Source: JAWLHJ01 sp040904945
Lineage (GTDB): Bacteria > Gemmatimonadota > Gemmatimonadetes > Longimicrobiales > Gaopeijiaceae
DNA length: 64,000 nucleotides
Assembly (NCBI GenBank): GCA_040904945.1
Contig: JBBDSM010000003.1
Span: 1 to 64,000, forward strand
Direction of reading: 5' to 3'
The notes beneath the pieces were generated by a model, which did no database searches, had not been told where the DNA came from, and saw nothing but the letters and a program-made list of their open reading frames with translations. The translations under genes were made by a program, and so were the position numbers. Of the stretch, positions 32,631-43,300 are shown piece after piece (within the stretch, counting starts at the first letter, position 1; each line of letters starts with the position of its first letter).

Positions 32631-35272
32631 GCGGTATGCCGTATCGCACCGCTATCCCCGTGGTCGCACTGGCCGCGGGCCTCCTGGCCTGGCTCCCGGC
32701 GGCCGCCGGAGCGCAGGCGACGTCGGACGCCAGGGTCGCTCTCGATGCCGGCGACTACGAGGAGGCCATCGCGGGCTTCACGGGCGCCGTCCGCGCCGAT
32801 CGGGTAGCCACCGAAGCCCGGATCGGCCTCATGGAGGCGCTCCTCGCCACGGGAGACTACGACCGGGCGATCGAGATCGGCGAGGACGCCCCGGCTCCCG
32901 CCGCGGTCGGGTCTCATCTCGGAGAGGCTCTGCTTGCGACAGGTCGACGCGACGCGGCCGAGGCCGTCTTCGAACAGACCGCATCGGCGGGGAACCGTTG
33001 GAGCCTCACCGCCGAGGCCGCGTTGGCGCGCTCGCATTTCGAGCGCGGTCAGGTCGACGAGGCCACGCGGCGCTTCGACCGCTTCATCGACGTCTACAAC
33101 CAGTCGGCCGGCCGGCTCGGAGCCCTCGACCTGGTCGCCGTGGGTCATGCGGTGGCGTTCCTCGGACGGGAGCGCCCGTCCCTGTTCCAGGACGCCCTGC
33201 GCGCGTTGGACGAGGCCGCCGCCCGCGACCCGTCCGTCCTCGAGGCGAGGGTGTCGGCGGGAGACCTCTTCCTGGCCAAGTATTCGAGCCCGGAAGCCAA
33301 GACGGAGTACGAAGCGGTGCTGTCGCGGAACCCGAACCATCCGGGGGCGCTCTTCGGCATGGCCCGGGCGCTCGAGTTCGACGGCTCCGCCGAGTCGGCG
33401 GACTACCTCCGGCGGGTCTTCGAGGTCAATCCGAACCACGTCGAGGCTCGCGCGCTCAAAGCCCGCCAACTGCTGTCCCGTGGCGACTGGGGCGAAGCGC
33501 GAGCCGAGATCGACCGGGCGCTGGCGGTGAACCCACGCTCGCTCCCGGCGCTGACCGCGCTCGCCGCGCATCATTTCGTCACCGGCGCCGAGACCGCCTT
33601 CCGAGAGGTCCGCGCCGAGGTGCTCGCGCTCAATCCTCGCTACGCGGTCATGGACGCGACCCTGGCCGAGCTCGCGGTGCAGACCCGGCGCTACGCAGAG
33701 GCCGTCGAGCACGCCGGGGCCGCGGTGGCGCTGGATTCCGCGGCGTGGGAGGCATGGGGGCTTCTCGGCATCAACCGTCTGCGCATCCGGGAGATCGCCG
33801 CCGGGCGCGAGGCGCTCGAGCGTGCCTTCGCGGGGGACCCGTTCAACCCGTGGTTCAAGAACACCCTCGACCTGCTGGACACCTTCGAGGGGTTCGAGAC
33901 GCGGGAGACCGAGCACTTCGAACTCTTCGCGCGCGCCGACGAGGCAGAGCTCCTCGCGACCTACCTGGCGCCCCTGGCGGAAGAAGCCTACACCGCTCTC
34001 GCCGCCCGCTATGGCTACGAGCCAACGACGCCCATTCGGGTGGAGCTGTACCCGAGCCACGCCGACTTCTCGGTTCGTACCCTCGGCGAAGCCGGCCTCG
34101 GCGCCCTCGGCGTCAGCTTCGGCGCGGTGGTGGTCATGGACGCGCCCTCGGCGCGCACCCTGGGCGAGTACAACTGGGCGTCGGTGTTCTGGCACGAGCT
34201 GGCGCACTCGTTCCATCTGGGCATGACCGAGCATCGGGTCCCGCGGTGGTTCTCGGAGGGGCTTGCGGTCCACGAGCAGCGGAAGGCCGGCCCCGGGTGG
34301 GGACATCGGCCGTCGCCGAGCTTCCTGGCGGCGCTCCGCGACGGGCGCCTGAAGGCCGTGAGCGAGCTCAACGACGGCTTCATGCGACCGGACTACCCCG
34401 AGCAGGTGGTACACTCCTACTACCAGGCTTCGCTCGTCTTCGCGCTCATCGAGGACCGTTGGGGCTTCGAAGCGATTCGGGCGATGCTCGACGGGCACCG
34501 CCGCGGCGAGGAGCCGGAAGCGGTCTTGGAGGCCGTGCTGGGTATGTCGCCCGGTGACTTCGATGCGCTCTTCGCAAGCCACCTCGACGAGCGCTTCGCC
34601 CGGGTGCTGCGGGGACTCCCTGGTCCGGGGGCGCGTCCTGGAGCCGACGCGACGCTGGCGGAGCACGAGGCCTTCGTGGCGTCGCGCCCGGACGATTTCG
34701 TCGCGCGCCTGGCCCTCGGCGCTCGCCTGATCGAGGCCGACCGTCTGGACGACGCCGAGGGGCACCTGCTCGCCGCCGCCGAGATCTTCCCCGAGTACGT
34801 GGGTCCCGACGCGCCGCACGTCCAGCTCGCGGCCGTCCATCGCCGGCGCGGTGACCCGGCAAGGGCCGCGGAGAGCCTCGCCCGCCACGACGCCCTGGAC
34901 GAATCGAGCTACGCGACACGCGTGGAGCGCGCCGAGCTGCTCCGCGGTCTCGGGCGCACCGCCGAGGCCGCCGAGGCGCTCCAGGAGGCGGCCCTCATCT
35001 GGCCGTACGAGATCGACCTCCACCGTGAGCTCGCCGACCTCCTCGCGGAGCTCGGAGACCATGACGCCGAGGTGCTCGAGAGGCGAGCGGTCGTGGCCCT
35101 CCGGCCCACCGATCAGGCCGAGGCGTATTACCTGCTCGCCAGGGCGGAGGCGAGGGCCGGCGATACCGCCGCCGCGCGTCGCTCAGTGCTCCGCGCCCTC
35201 GACGTGGCGCCGAACTACGCCGAGGCCCTCGAGCTGCTGCTGGAGCTCCGAGGGGGCGGTGGCACGCCATGA
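32627..35272 (+). CDS. TPR-rich secreted gluzincin metallopeptidase (peptidase MA-like)
   Basis: An 881-residue protein with a signal peptide (AGLLAWLPAAAGAQA). Residues about 30-430 hold tandem tetratricopeptide repeats. A zinc peptidase domain follows (about 440-660) with HELAH (523-527) and a third ligand E544 in SEGLAVHE. More TPRs run to the C-terminus. The zinc motif is intact, unlike the adjacent pseudo-peptidase. Substrates are unknown; TPR flanks suggest it works within a complex. Overlaps its neighbours by 4 bp at both ends. Confidence 0.85.
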   Translation: MSGMPYRTAIPVVALAAGLLAWLPAAAGAQATSDARVALDAGDYEEAIAGFTGAVRADRVATEARIGLMEALLATGDYDRAIEIGEDAPAPAAVGSHLGEALLATGRRDAAEAVFEQTASAGNRWSLTAEAALARSHFERGQVDEATRRFDRFIDVYNQSAGRLGALDLVAVGHAVAFLGRERPSLFQDALRALDEAAARDPSVLEARVSAGDLFLAKYSSPEAKTEYEAVLSRNPNHPGALFGMARALEFDGSAESADYLRRVFEVNPNHVEARALKARQLLSRGDWGEARAEIDRALAVNPRSLPALTALAAHHFVTGAETAFREVRAEVLALNPRYAVMDATLAELAVQTRRYAEAVEHAGAAVALDSAAWEAWGLLGINRLRIREIAAGREALERAFAGDPFNPWFKNTLDLLDTFEGFETRETEHFELFARADEAELLATYLAPLAEEAYTALAARYGYEPTTPIRVELYPSHADFSVRTLGEAGLGALGVSFGAVVVMDAPSARTLGEYNWASVFWHELAHSFHLGMTEHRVPRWFSEGLAVHEQRKAGPGWGHRPSPSFLAALRDGRLKAVSELNDGFMRPDYPEQVVHSYYQASLVFALIEDRWGFEAIRAMLDGHRRGEEPEAVLEAVLGMSPGDFDALFASHLDERFARVLRGLPGPGARPGADATLAEHEAFVASRPDDFVARLALGARLIEADRLDDAEGHLLAAAEIFPEYVGPDAPHVQLAAVHRRRGDPARAAESLARHDALDESSYATRVERAELLRGLGRTAEAAEALQEAALIWPYEIDLHRELADLLAELGDHDAEVLERRAVVALRPTDQAEAYYLLARAEARAGDTAAARRSVLRALDVAPNYAEALELLLELRGGGGTP

Positions 35273-36168
35273 GCACGTTCCGGAAGCACGGGCTCGCGGC
35301 CTGGGCCCTCGGCGGTGTGGCGACCCTCGGTGCGGTCGGGATCGGGGCGCTGACGCTCGGGCTCGGAGGCTCCGGAGCGGAGCACCCGGGTACGGCGGCC
35401 GTCGGGAACGCGGGCGCGATGCCGGGCGACCTGGAAGTCGCGCGGCCGGTGGCGACGCTCCCCCCCAACGCTGCTCCGTCCACCCTCCAGGAGATGACCA
35501 CCCCCTACGACGGCCGCTACCAGTTCGTGCGCATCCGCTACGAGCCGAGAGGCCGAGGTGGATTCGGAGGCTTCGGCCGCGGGGGCCGCGAGCCCATGTG
35601 GGCCCACGACTACCCGAGGGCCGACCGCAACTTCCTGAAAATCGTCGAAGAGACCACGCACATCCGGACCCGTCCGGACGGAATGAGTGTGCTGACCGCC
35701 GACGACCCCCGCCTCTTCCTCCACCCCGTGGCCTACATCGTAGAGGTTGGCGCCTGGGACCCGTCGGACGAGGAGGCCGAGGCCATGGGTGCCTACTTGA
35801 GCAAGGGCGGCTTCATCATCGTCGACGACTTTCGCGGGCGCTTCGCCCTCGAAAACCTGGCGTACCAGATCGACCGGATGCTTCCCGGCAGCCGGCTCAT
35901 GCCGCTCCCGCCGGACCACGGGATCTTCGACTCGTTCTTCCGCATCATCCCGGACCAGGTCATTCCACCCTACGGAAACGAGCCGCCGGTGTGGCTCGCG
36001 GTCTACGAGGACAACGACCCGGGCCGGCGCATCCAGATGGTGGTGAACTACAACAACGACATCGGCGACTACTGGGAGTACAGCGACTACGGGTACTACC
36101 CCATAGACCTGTCGAACGAAGCGTACAAGCTCGGGGTCAACTACGTGGTGTACGCCTACACGAACTGA
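35269..36168 (+). CDS. DUF4159-family protein (second copy)
   Basis: A 299-residue paralogue of the operon's first gene. It has an N-terminal membrane anchor or signal (about 9-34), a Gly/Arg-rich linker (RGRGGFGGFGRGGRE) and the DUF4159 domain (WAHDYPRADRNFL, YLSKGGFIIVDDFRG, YKLGVNYVVYAYTN). As in the first copy, no catalytic triad is evident. The ATG overlaps the previous stop; 61 bp separate it from the MoxR gene. Confidence 0.87.
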   Translation: MSTFRKHGLAAWALGGVATLGAVGIGALTLGLGGSGAEHPGTAAVGNAGAMPGDLEVARPVATLPPNAAPSTLQEMTTPYDGRYQFVRIRYEPRGRGGFGGFGRGGREPMWAHDYPRADRNFLKIVEETTHIRTRPDGMSVLTADDPRLFLHPVAYIVEVGAWDPSDEEAEAMGAYLSKGGFIIVDDFRGRFALENLAYQIDRMLPGSRLMPLPPDHGIFDSFFRIIPDQVIPPYGNEPPVWLAVYEDNDPGRRIQMVVNYNNDIGDYWEYSDYGYYPIDLSNEAYKLGVNYVVYAYTN

Positions 36169-36229
36169 CCCCGCGGCCCGCACGGATCATCCACCGGCCC
36201 CACGGGGCCCCACACGAACGGAGACAGCC

Positions 36230-37270
36230 TTGACCGATGACGCCATCGGAACGCTCACCATCGAGGACGCGGACGACGTCGCCCTGGCCGACCGCCTGAA
36301 GCGCGGGCGCGAAGAGGTCATCGCCGAGCTCAGGAAGCTCATCATCGGGCAGGAGGAGGTCATCGAGCAGGTGCTCCTGACTCTCTTCGTGGGCGGCAAC
36401 AGCCTCCTCATGGGCGTGCCGGGTCTGGCCAAGACGCTGCTCATCCACACCGTGGCCCAGGTGCTCGACCTGAGGTTCTCGCGCATCCAGTTCACGCCGG
36501 ACCTGATGCCGTCCGACATCACGGGCACCGACATCATCCAGGAAGACGCCCAGACCGGCCGACGGGAGATGGTCTTCGCCCCCGGCCCGGTCTTCGCGAA
36601 CATCGTGCTCGCCGACGAGATCAACCGTACGCCGCCCAAGACGCAGGCCGCGCTCCTCGAGGCCATGCAGGAGCACCGGGTGACGGTCCAGGGACGCACC
36701 TACACGCTCGAGGAGCCGTTCTACGTCTTCGCGACCCAGAACCCCATCGAGCTCGAGGGCACGTACCCCCTCCCCGAGGCGCAGCTCGACCGGTTCATGT
36801 TCGAAATCGTCATCGAGCATCTGTCCGAGGAGGAGGAGCTCGAGGTGGTGCGGACCACGACGGGCATCCTCGACCCCCAGTTCGGCCACGCCATCACCGG
36901 CCCGGACCTCGTCGCCTTCCAGAAGCTCGTGCGCCGGGTGCCGGTCTCCGATTCCGTTCTGCGATACGCGGTGGGGCTCACACGCGCCAGCCGCCCGTCT
37001 CCGAACGGAGAGAGCCTCGACTTCGTCAAGAAGTGGATCGCGTACGGGGCCTCAGTCCGGGCCGCTCAGTACCTGGTGCTCGGAGCCAAGGCTCGCGCCC
37101 TCACACAGGGCCGTTACCACGTCACCTTCGAAGACATCCGCTCGCTCGCACACCCGGTCCTTCGCCACCGGGTGCTCACCAACTTCCACGCCGAGTCGGA
37201 AGGCCGGACCTCCGGGGAGCTGATCGACATGCTCCTCGAAGCCGTGCCCGTTCCGTCCTCGGGCATGTAG
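36230..37270 (+). CDS. MoxR-family AAA+ ATPase
   Basis: A 346-residue cytosolic AAA+ chaperone. Walker A (GVPGLAKT, about 63-70), Walker B (IVLADEINRTPPK) and sensor region (FATQNPIELEGTYPLPEAQLDRF) are all intact; a C-terminal helical lid follows. MoxR proteins act with VWA-domain partners to mature or insert metals into complexes. The start is TTG (36230) with GGAGA 7 nt upstream. The DUF58 gene follows after 13 bp, the standard partner arrangement. Confidence 0.95.
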   Translation: MTDDAIGTLTIEDADDVALADRLKRGREEVIAELRKLIIGQEEVIEQVLLTLFVGGNSLLMGVPGLAKTLLIHTVAQVLDLRFSRIQFTPDLMPSDITGTDIIQEDAQTGRREMVFAPGPVFANIVLADEINRTPPKTQAALLEAMQEHRVTVQGRTYTLEEPFYVFATQNPIELEGTYPLPEAQLDRFMFEIVIEHLSEEEELEVVRTTTGILDPQFGHAITGPDLVAFQKLVRRVPVSDSVLRYAVGLTRASRPSPNGESLDFVKKWIAYGASVRAAQYLVLGAKARALTQGRYHVTFEDIRSLAHPVLRHRVLTNFHAESEGRTSGELIDMLLEAVPVPSSGM

Positions 37271-37283
37271 CAGGGGACGGGTG

Positions 37284-38198
37284 ATGGCCAGGGCTCGGAC
37301 CGCCGCGCGCGGCGCCAGATTCCTCGACCCGGGCGTGCTCGCCCGCATCGGGAACCTGGAGATCCTCGCGCGAACCGTGGTGGACGGGTTCCTGACGGGG
37401 CTGCACCGCTCGCCCTACCTCGGCTTCAGCACCGACTTCGCCGAGCACCGCGCGTACATGCCGGGCGACGACGTGCGCCGGATCGACTGGCGGCTCTATG
37501 CGCGCACGGACCGACACTACATCAAGCTCTTCGAGGCGGAGACCAACGCGAACGTCTCGATCCTCCTCGACGTGTCGCGGTCCATGAGCTACGGCAGCCA
37601 CGAGGTCACGAAGCTCGACTACGGCCGTTATCTGGCCGCGTGCCTGGGATACCTGTCCAACCGGCAACGCGACCGGGTCGGGCTGGTCACCTTCGACCAC
37701 GAGCTCGTGGACTACCTCCCGCCGTCCATGCGCGCTCCGGACACCATGCTCCATCTGCTGGACCGCGTGGACGCGGGCCGTCCCGGCGAGCTCGCCCCCC
37801 CGCTGCTCCGGGCCACCGAGCTGCTCGGTCGGAAGGGCATCGTCATGCTCGTCTCGGACCTCTATGAGGACCCCGACGATGTGATCGCCGCGGTCGGGCC
37901 GCTCCGCGCCCGCGGCCACGACGTGATCGTCTTCCACGTGCTCGACCCGATGGAGCTCGACTTCTCGTTCGAGGGCGCGTCGGGCTTCGAGGATCTCGAG
38001 ACCGGCGAGCAGATCCCCGTGGTCCCGGAGCGCGTGAAAGCCGGGTACGGCCGGCTCATGGACGAGCATCTGGAGACGCTTGCCAAGCGCTTCTCGGACA
38101 ACCGGATCGACTACCTGCTTCTCGACAGCTCGAAGCCGCTCGACGACGCGCTCTTCCGGTACCTGCTGGCCCGTGAGCGACTGAGGACGGCGAGATGA
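37284..38198 (+). CDS. DUF58 / VWA-like MoxR partner protein
   Basis: A 304-residue protein whose first third has the DUF58 signature (RAYMPGDDVRRIDWRLYART, about 55-74). A VWA-like domain follows with the metal-site LLDVSRSM and VSDLYEDPDD. It lacks membrane segments, so it is probably cytosolic and binds the MoxR ATPase. The start could also be the GTG one codon upstream (37281). Overlaps the next gene by 4 bp (ATGA). Confidence 0.92.
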   Translation: MARARTAARGARFLDPGVLARIGNLEILARTVVDGFLTGLHRSPYLGFSTDFAEHRAYMPGDDVRRIDWRLYARTDRHYIKLFEAETNANVSILLDVSRSMSYGSHEVTKLDYGRYLAACLGYLSNRQRDRVGLVTFDHELVDYLPPSMRAPDTMLHLLDRVDAGRPGELAPPLLRATELLGRKGIVMLVSDLYEDPDDVIAAVGPLRARGHDVIVFHVLDPMELDFSFEGASGFEDLETGEQIPVVPERVKAGYGRLMDEHLETLAKRFSDNRIDYLLLDSSKPLDDALFRYLLARERLRTAR

Positions 38199-40318
38199 GC
38201 TTTCTCGTCCCCCTCTTCCTGATCGGTCTTGCGGGCGTCGCGATCCCGGTCGCGATCCACCTCACGCGGCGTCAGCGCCGGAACGTGGTGAAGTTCCCGT
38301 CGCTCATGTTCCTCGAGAAGATCCCCTACCAGGAGCAGCGACGGCGGCGGGTGCAGCACTGGTTCCTGCTCCTGCTGAGGGCGCTCGCGCTCGCGCTCAT
38401 CGTGTTCGCGTTCGCGCGTCCGTTCCTGGACGACTCGAACCTGGTGGCGGGCGCGGCGACGGGTCCCCGAGAGATCGTCTTCCTCGTGGACCGGTCGTAT
38501 AGCATGGAGATCGGAGACCGGCTGGAGCGCGCCCGCACGGAGACGGCGGAGGTGCTGGCCGGCATGGGACCGCTGGACCGAGCCAGCCTCGTCACCTTCG
38601 ACCGGAACGCGACCGTCCTCGTCCGCTCCACCACCGACCGCGCGCGGCTCCGCTCCGTGCTCGACACGGTCGCCGCCGGCTCGGACGTGACGCGCTTCGG
38701 GCCCGCCCTCCGCGTGGCACAGACCATCCTCGAGGAGTCGGAGCTCCCGAACGGATCGGTCTACCTGCTCAGCGACTTCCAGCGCACGGGATGGGCGGCC
38801 GACGAGGGGGTGGGGCTGCCCGCAGGCTCCGCGTTCGTGCCCGTCCCTCTGGGCGACCAGACGCCTGAGAACATCCAGATTGCGGGGCTCTCGCTGCCCC
38901 GCTCGGTCGACGCGGGCCGGGAGCGGGTGACGCCGACGGCCCGGCTCGTGCGCCGCGGAGGCTCGGAGCCCATCGAGGTACCCGTCACGTTGGAGATCGA
39001 CGGCCAGCCGATCGGGACCCAGACGGTCGAGCTGGGCGGCAATGGCGCCGCAACCGCCACCTTCCCGCCCGTGACGGTGTCGCGTCCGCACACGCGGGGC
39101 ACCGTCATGGTCCCCACGGACGCCGTGCCGGCCGACGACCGGCGGCATTTCGTGCTGTCCCCGGGCACCGTCCTGCCCATCCGGGTGGTGGGCGCGCCCG
39201 GCGGCGGGGAGGACCCGAATCTCTATCTGGAGCGGGCGCTCGGCATCAGCCAGGACGGACGATTCGAAGTCACGACGCGCCGCGGGAACGGGCTTGCCGC
39301 TTCGGACACCGAGGGCGTTTCGGTGCTCGTCCTGAACGACGTCCGAATCGACGGGGGCGCGGCAGAGCGCCTCCGCACGTTCGTCGAGGAAGGGGGCGGT
39401 CTGCTCGTCGCCATGGGCGAGAACGGGGCTTGGCCGTCGTCGGCGCTCGACCTGCTTCCGGGAGCTCCCGGGCCTCCCCGCGACCGGGAAGACGGCCGCG
39501 GCGCCCGGCTCGGCCAACTCGCCTACGACCACCCGATTTTCGAGGTCTTCTCCGGGCCACGGAGCGGCGACTTCGGCAACGCCCGTTTCTTCAGGGCCCG
39601 CGACGTCACGGTCTCGGACTCGGCCCAGGTGCTCGCACGCTTCGACGACGGATCCGTGGCACTGGCCGAACGGACGCTGGGGCGCGGACGGGTTCTCCTC
39701 TGGACCTCCACGCTCGATGCGTTCTGGAACGATTTGGCGCTGCAGCCCGTCTACCTCCCGTTCATCCACCGGGTCGCCGAGCACCTCGCGGGACGCACCG
39801 AGGCGCAGCAGGCGTTCACCGTCGGCCAGGTCCTCGACCTCGCCGACCCGCGGGCGCTCGAAGCGGCCGGCCTGGTCTCGTCCGCCGCAGAGGGGTTGGC
39901 GGCGGGCTCCGAGCAGGTCGCGCTCACGCCCTCCGGAGCCGGCGTGCGCATCCCGGCCGACGCGGCAAACCGATACCTGACGCTCACCGAACAGGGCTTC
40001 TACACGATCCGCCCCCCGGGCGCCGAGCCGGACCGTCCGTTCGTCGTCGCGGTCAACGTCGACGTGGAGGAGTCGGATCTCGAGCGGATCGAGCCGGAGG
40101 ACGTCGCGTTGCAGGTGCAGGCGGTGACCTCGACGGGCGAGGGCGACGGGAGTCAGCGCGCCGGCGCCGAAGTACTGGTCCGTGAGGACCAGGAGCGTAG
40201 GCAATCACTGTGGCGTTGGATCCTCGCGGCGGCCCTCGGACTACTCATCATGGAGACGGTGCTCTCCAACTGGGCATCGCGGAGAACCACGTTGGCATCC
40301 CGGACGACCGAGGCATAA
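38195..40318 (+). CDS. BatA-like membrane VWA protein
   Basis: A 707-residue inner-membrane protein. The N-terminal BatA domain is typical (helix 3-22, HLTRRQRRNVVKFPSLMFLE region, helix about 55-75). A VWA domain (about 92-215, LVDRSYSM) comes next, then beta-rich segments, a GATase-like stretch (VEEGGGLLVAMGENG) and a C-terminal helix (WILAAALGLLIMETVL). It is expected to face the periplasm and to be a target or partner of the MoxR-DUF58 pair. Coupled by ATGA to DUF58; the DUF4175 gene begins 31 bp later. Confidence 0.9.
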   Translation: MSFLVPLFLIGLAGVAIPVAIHLTRRQRRNVVKFPSLMFLEKIPYQEQRRRRVQHWFLLLLRALALALIVFAFARPFLDDSNLVAGAATGPREIVFLVDRSYSMEIGDRLERARTETAEVLAGMGPLDRASLVTFDRNATVLVRSTTDRARLRSVLDTVAAGSDVTRFGPALRVAQTILEESELPNGSVYLLSDFQRTGWAADEGVGLPAGSAFVPVPLGDQTPENIQIAGLSLPRSVDAGRERVTPTARLVRRGGSEPIEVPVTLEIDGQPIGTQTVELGGNGAATATFPPVTVSRPHTRGTVMVPTDAVPADDRRHFVLSPGTVLPIRVVGAPGGGEDPNLYLERALGISQDGRFEVTTRRGNGLAASDTEGVSVLVLNDVRIDGGAAERLRTFVEEGGGLLVAMGENGAWPSSALDLLPGAPGPPRDREDGRGARLGQLAYDHPIFEVFSGPRSGDFGNARFFRARDVTVSDSAQVLARFDDGSVALAERTLGRGRVLLWTSTLDAFWNDLALQPVYLPFIHRVAEHLAGRTEAQQAFTVGQVLDLADPRALEAAGLVSSAAEGLAAGSEQVALTPSGAGVRIPADAANRYLTLTEQGFYTIRPPGAEPDRPFVVAVNVDVEESDLERIEPEDVALQVQAVTSTGEGDGSQRAGAEVLVREDQERRQSLWRWILAAALGLLIMETVLSNWASRRTTLASRTTEA

Positions 40319-40349
40319 GGTTCAGATAGACCCCGAGAGAGGCACGAAC

Positions 40350-43300
40350 ATGACGGATTCAGAGAGGAACGTCGCGGACAGGAAGCTGGAGAGGCTCGTC
40401 CGTGGCGTGCGCCTGCGATGGAAGCTCCGTCTCGTGCTTCGCGGCCTGGCGTGGACCGCCGGTCTCTCCCTGATGGTCCTCCTGGGCTCGGCCGTCGTGC
40501 TCGAACAGGCCCGGTTCTCCGAGAATGCCCTCTTCTGGCTGCGGATCGTGAGCTGGAGCACCCTCGGGCTCACCTTCGTGCTACTGGTCGTGCGCCCTCT
40601 ACTGCGGCCCGTCACCGACAGCCAGGTGGCGCTCTATCTCGAGGAGCATGAGCCGTCCCTCGAGCACGCCGTCGTGAGCGCGCTGGAGGCGTCGCGGGCG
40701 ACCGGCTTCTCGCCGGCGCTGACCGGTCGCGTCCTCGAGCATGCCCTCCAGCGGGCGGAGGCCGTGGAGAACGGTCGCCGGATCGAGCAGTCGTCCCTCT
40801 ACCGGTTCGGTGGCGCGCTGACCGGGATCGTCGTCGCGGGGCTCGTCTTCGCGCTTCTCGGACCGACATCGGTGCGTTACGGCGTGAGCGCCCTCCTCTC
40901 GCCCACTCGCGGGGCGGCCGAGGTCAACCCGTACGCCGTCCTCGTCGAACCCGGGGACGCCGCGATCGCGCGTGGCTCCGACCTCGTCGTGCGGGCCTCG
41001 CTGCGTGGCTTCGAGACCGGCGAGGTCTCGATCTTCACGAACGCGGGCGAGGAGCCCGGCTTCAGACGGCTCAGCATGCTTTCCGACGCCGCCGGCGCCT
41101 TCGAGGTCATGCTCCTCGGCGTCGACCAGGAGACCCGCTACTTCGTCGAGGCCTCCGGCGTCCGGTCGCCCACGTTCACCATCGAGGTCGCCGAGCTTCC
41201 CTACGTCGGAGAGCTCGACCTGACCTATCACTTCCCCGCCTACACGGGCCTCTCCCCGCGGGTCGTCGAGGGCGGCGGAGACGTCGCCGCGCTCGCGGGC
41301 ACCGAGGTCGAGCTCCGGATCTCGTCGACCATCCCGGCACCCGGCGGGCAGCTCCTCTTGGACGGGGAGCCGGCCGGAGCGCTGGAGCTCGCGGAGGACG
41401 GCACGCTGACCGCCCGGTTCACGGTGGAGCGCCCCGGCCTGTACGCCATCGAGCTCGCCCGCGCCAACGGCGACCTCGTCCCGGCCTCGCCCGAGTACGC
41501 CATCGACGTCCTGGAGGACCTCGAGCCGTCGATCCGCTTCACGCGCCCCGGCCGTGACATGCCGGCCTCGCCCATCGAGGAAGTGTATCTCGAGATGGAA
41601 GCGATCGACGACTACGGGGTCGGCGACGTGCGGCTGGTCTACTCCGTGAACGGAGGTCCCGAGGATACCGTGGCGGTGTTCGGCACGTCCGGCCCTCCGC
41701 TCGCCGAAGTGTCCGCCGGGCACACGCTCTATCTCGAGGAGTGGATGCTCGAGCCCGGCGATCTCGTGTCGTACTACGCGCTCGTCCGTGACAACCGGGG
41801 GCCCGGCACGCGCCGTGTCGTGGCCAGCGACATGTTCTTCCTCAACGTGCGTCCGTTCGAGCGGGCGTACCGCGAGGCGGAGCAGCAGGGCGGCGGCCAA
41901 GGCGGCGGTCAGCAGCCCGGCGCCGAGACCGCGCTGTCGGAGATGCAGCGACAGATCATCTCGGCGACGTTCAACCTGATCCGCCAGCAGGACAGCTACT
42001 CGGCCGAAGAGTTCGCCGAGAACGTGGTGAGCGTCGCACTCGCCCAGGAGCGGCTGCGCGGCCAGGTCCAGACGCTTCTCGAGCGGATGGGCAATCGGGG
42101 GCTGAACGAGGTCGATCCTGGATTTCGGGACGTCTCCGCAGTCCTGCCACAGGCCTCGGAAGCGATGACCCGGGCGCACGGGCTTCTCGACGAGCAGGAG
42201 CTCCGGGAGGCGATCCCCGCCGAGCAGGAGGCGCTCCGCTTCCTGCAGCAGGCCGAGGAGACATACGAGCGGTATGTCACGCAACAGGAGCAGGGCGGCG
42301 GTGGTGGAGGCGGCGGCGGAAGCCCGGCCGCGGACGACCTCGCCGACTTGTTCGAGCTCGAGCTCGACAAGCTCCAGAACCAGTACGAGACCGTGCGGCG
42401 GGGCCAGCAACAGCAGGCCGATGCCCAGGTCGACGAGCTTCTCGAGCAGCTCCAGGAGCTCGCGCGCAGGCAGGAGCAGGAGGCCGAGCGGCAGCGGCGC
42501 CGTGCCCAGGCCGGCGCTCAGGGGACGCCCGGCGCCGGCGCGTCCCAGCGGAACCTGGCCGACGAGACCGAGGAAGCCGCGCGCCAGCTCGAGCGGCTCG
42601 CCCGCGAGCGCTCCGACGCTCAGCTCCAGGAAACCGCCCGAGCCATGCAGGAAGCGGCCGAGGCCATGCGTCGCTCTGCCTCCGAAGGGGGCAACTCCGC
42701 ATCCGCGGGCGCTGGCGAGGCGCTCCGGCGGTTGGAGGACGCACGCAAGTCCCTGGAGGACTCACGGGCTGGGCGAGCGGGGCGCGACGCTCAGGACGCA
42801 ATGCGGCGGGTCGACGAGCTCCAGCGGCAGCAGCGGGAGGTCCAGGGCGACGTACGCGAACTGCCGGCCTCGGGGCCGGACCGCCGTGAGGCGATCAACC
42901 AGCTTCGCGAGCGGAAGAACCAGATGACCGAAGCGGTCAGCCAGCTCGAGCAGGATCTCGACCAGGCGGCGAGCTCCGCGCAGGCCGAGAACCCCCAGGC
43001 GGCGCGGCGCCTCCAGGAAGGCGCCAACCAGATTCGTGAGAACAGCCTGAAGGAGAAGCTCCAGTACTCGCGCGGGACCATCGAGCAGTGGGATCCCCAG
43101 TCGGCGCTCACGCTCGAGCTGACCATCGAGGGCGATCTGCAGACGCTCCGGGACGAGCTCGAGGGCGCGCTCGAGGCCGCGGGTAGCCGTGAGCGCAATC
43201 CGCTCACCGAAGCGCTCGACGAGACGCGGGAGCTGGTGCGCGGAATGGAGGCGATGCAGCGCCGTCTCGCCGAGTCGCCCACCGAGCCCGGCGAGGAGGG

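Noticed and set aside
36180..36215. Terminator between the second DUF4159 gene and the MoxR gene
   Set aside because: GGCCCC-AC-GGGGCC would need a 2-nt loop and has no T-tract; the operon probably continues.
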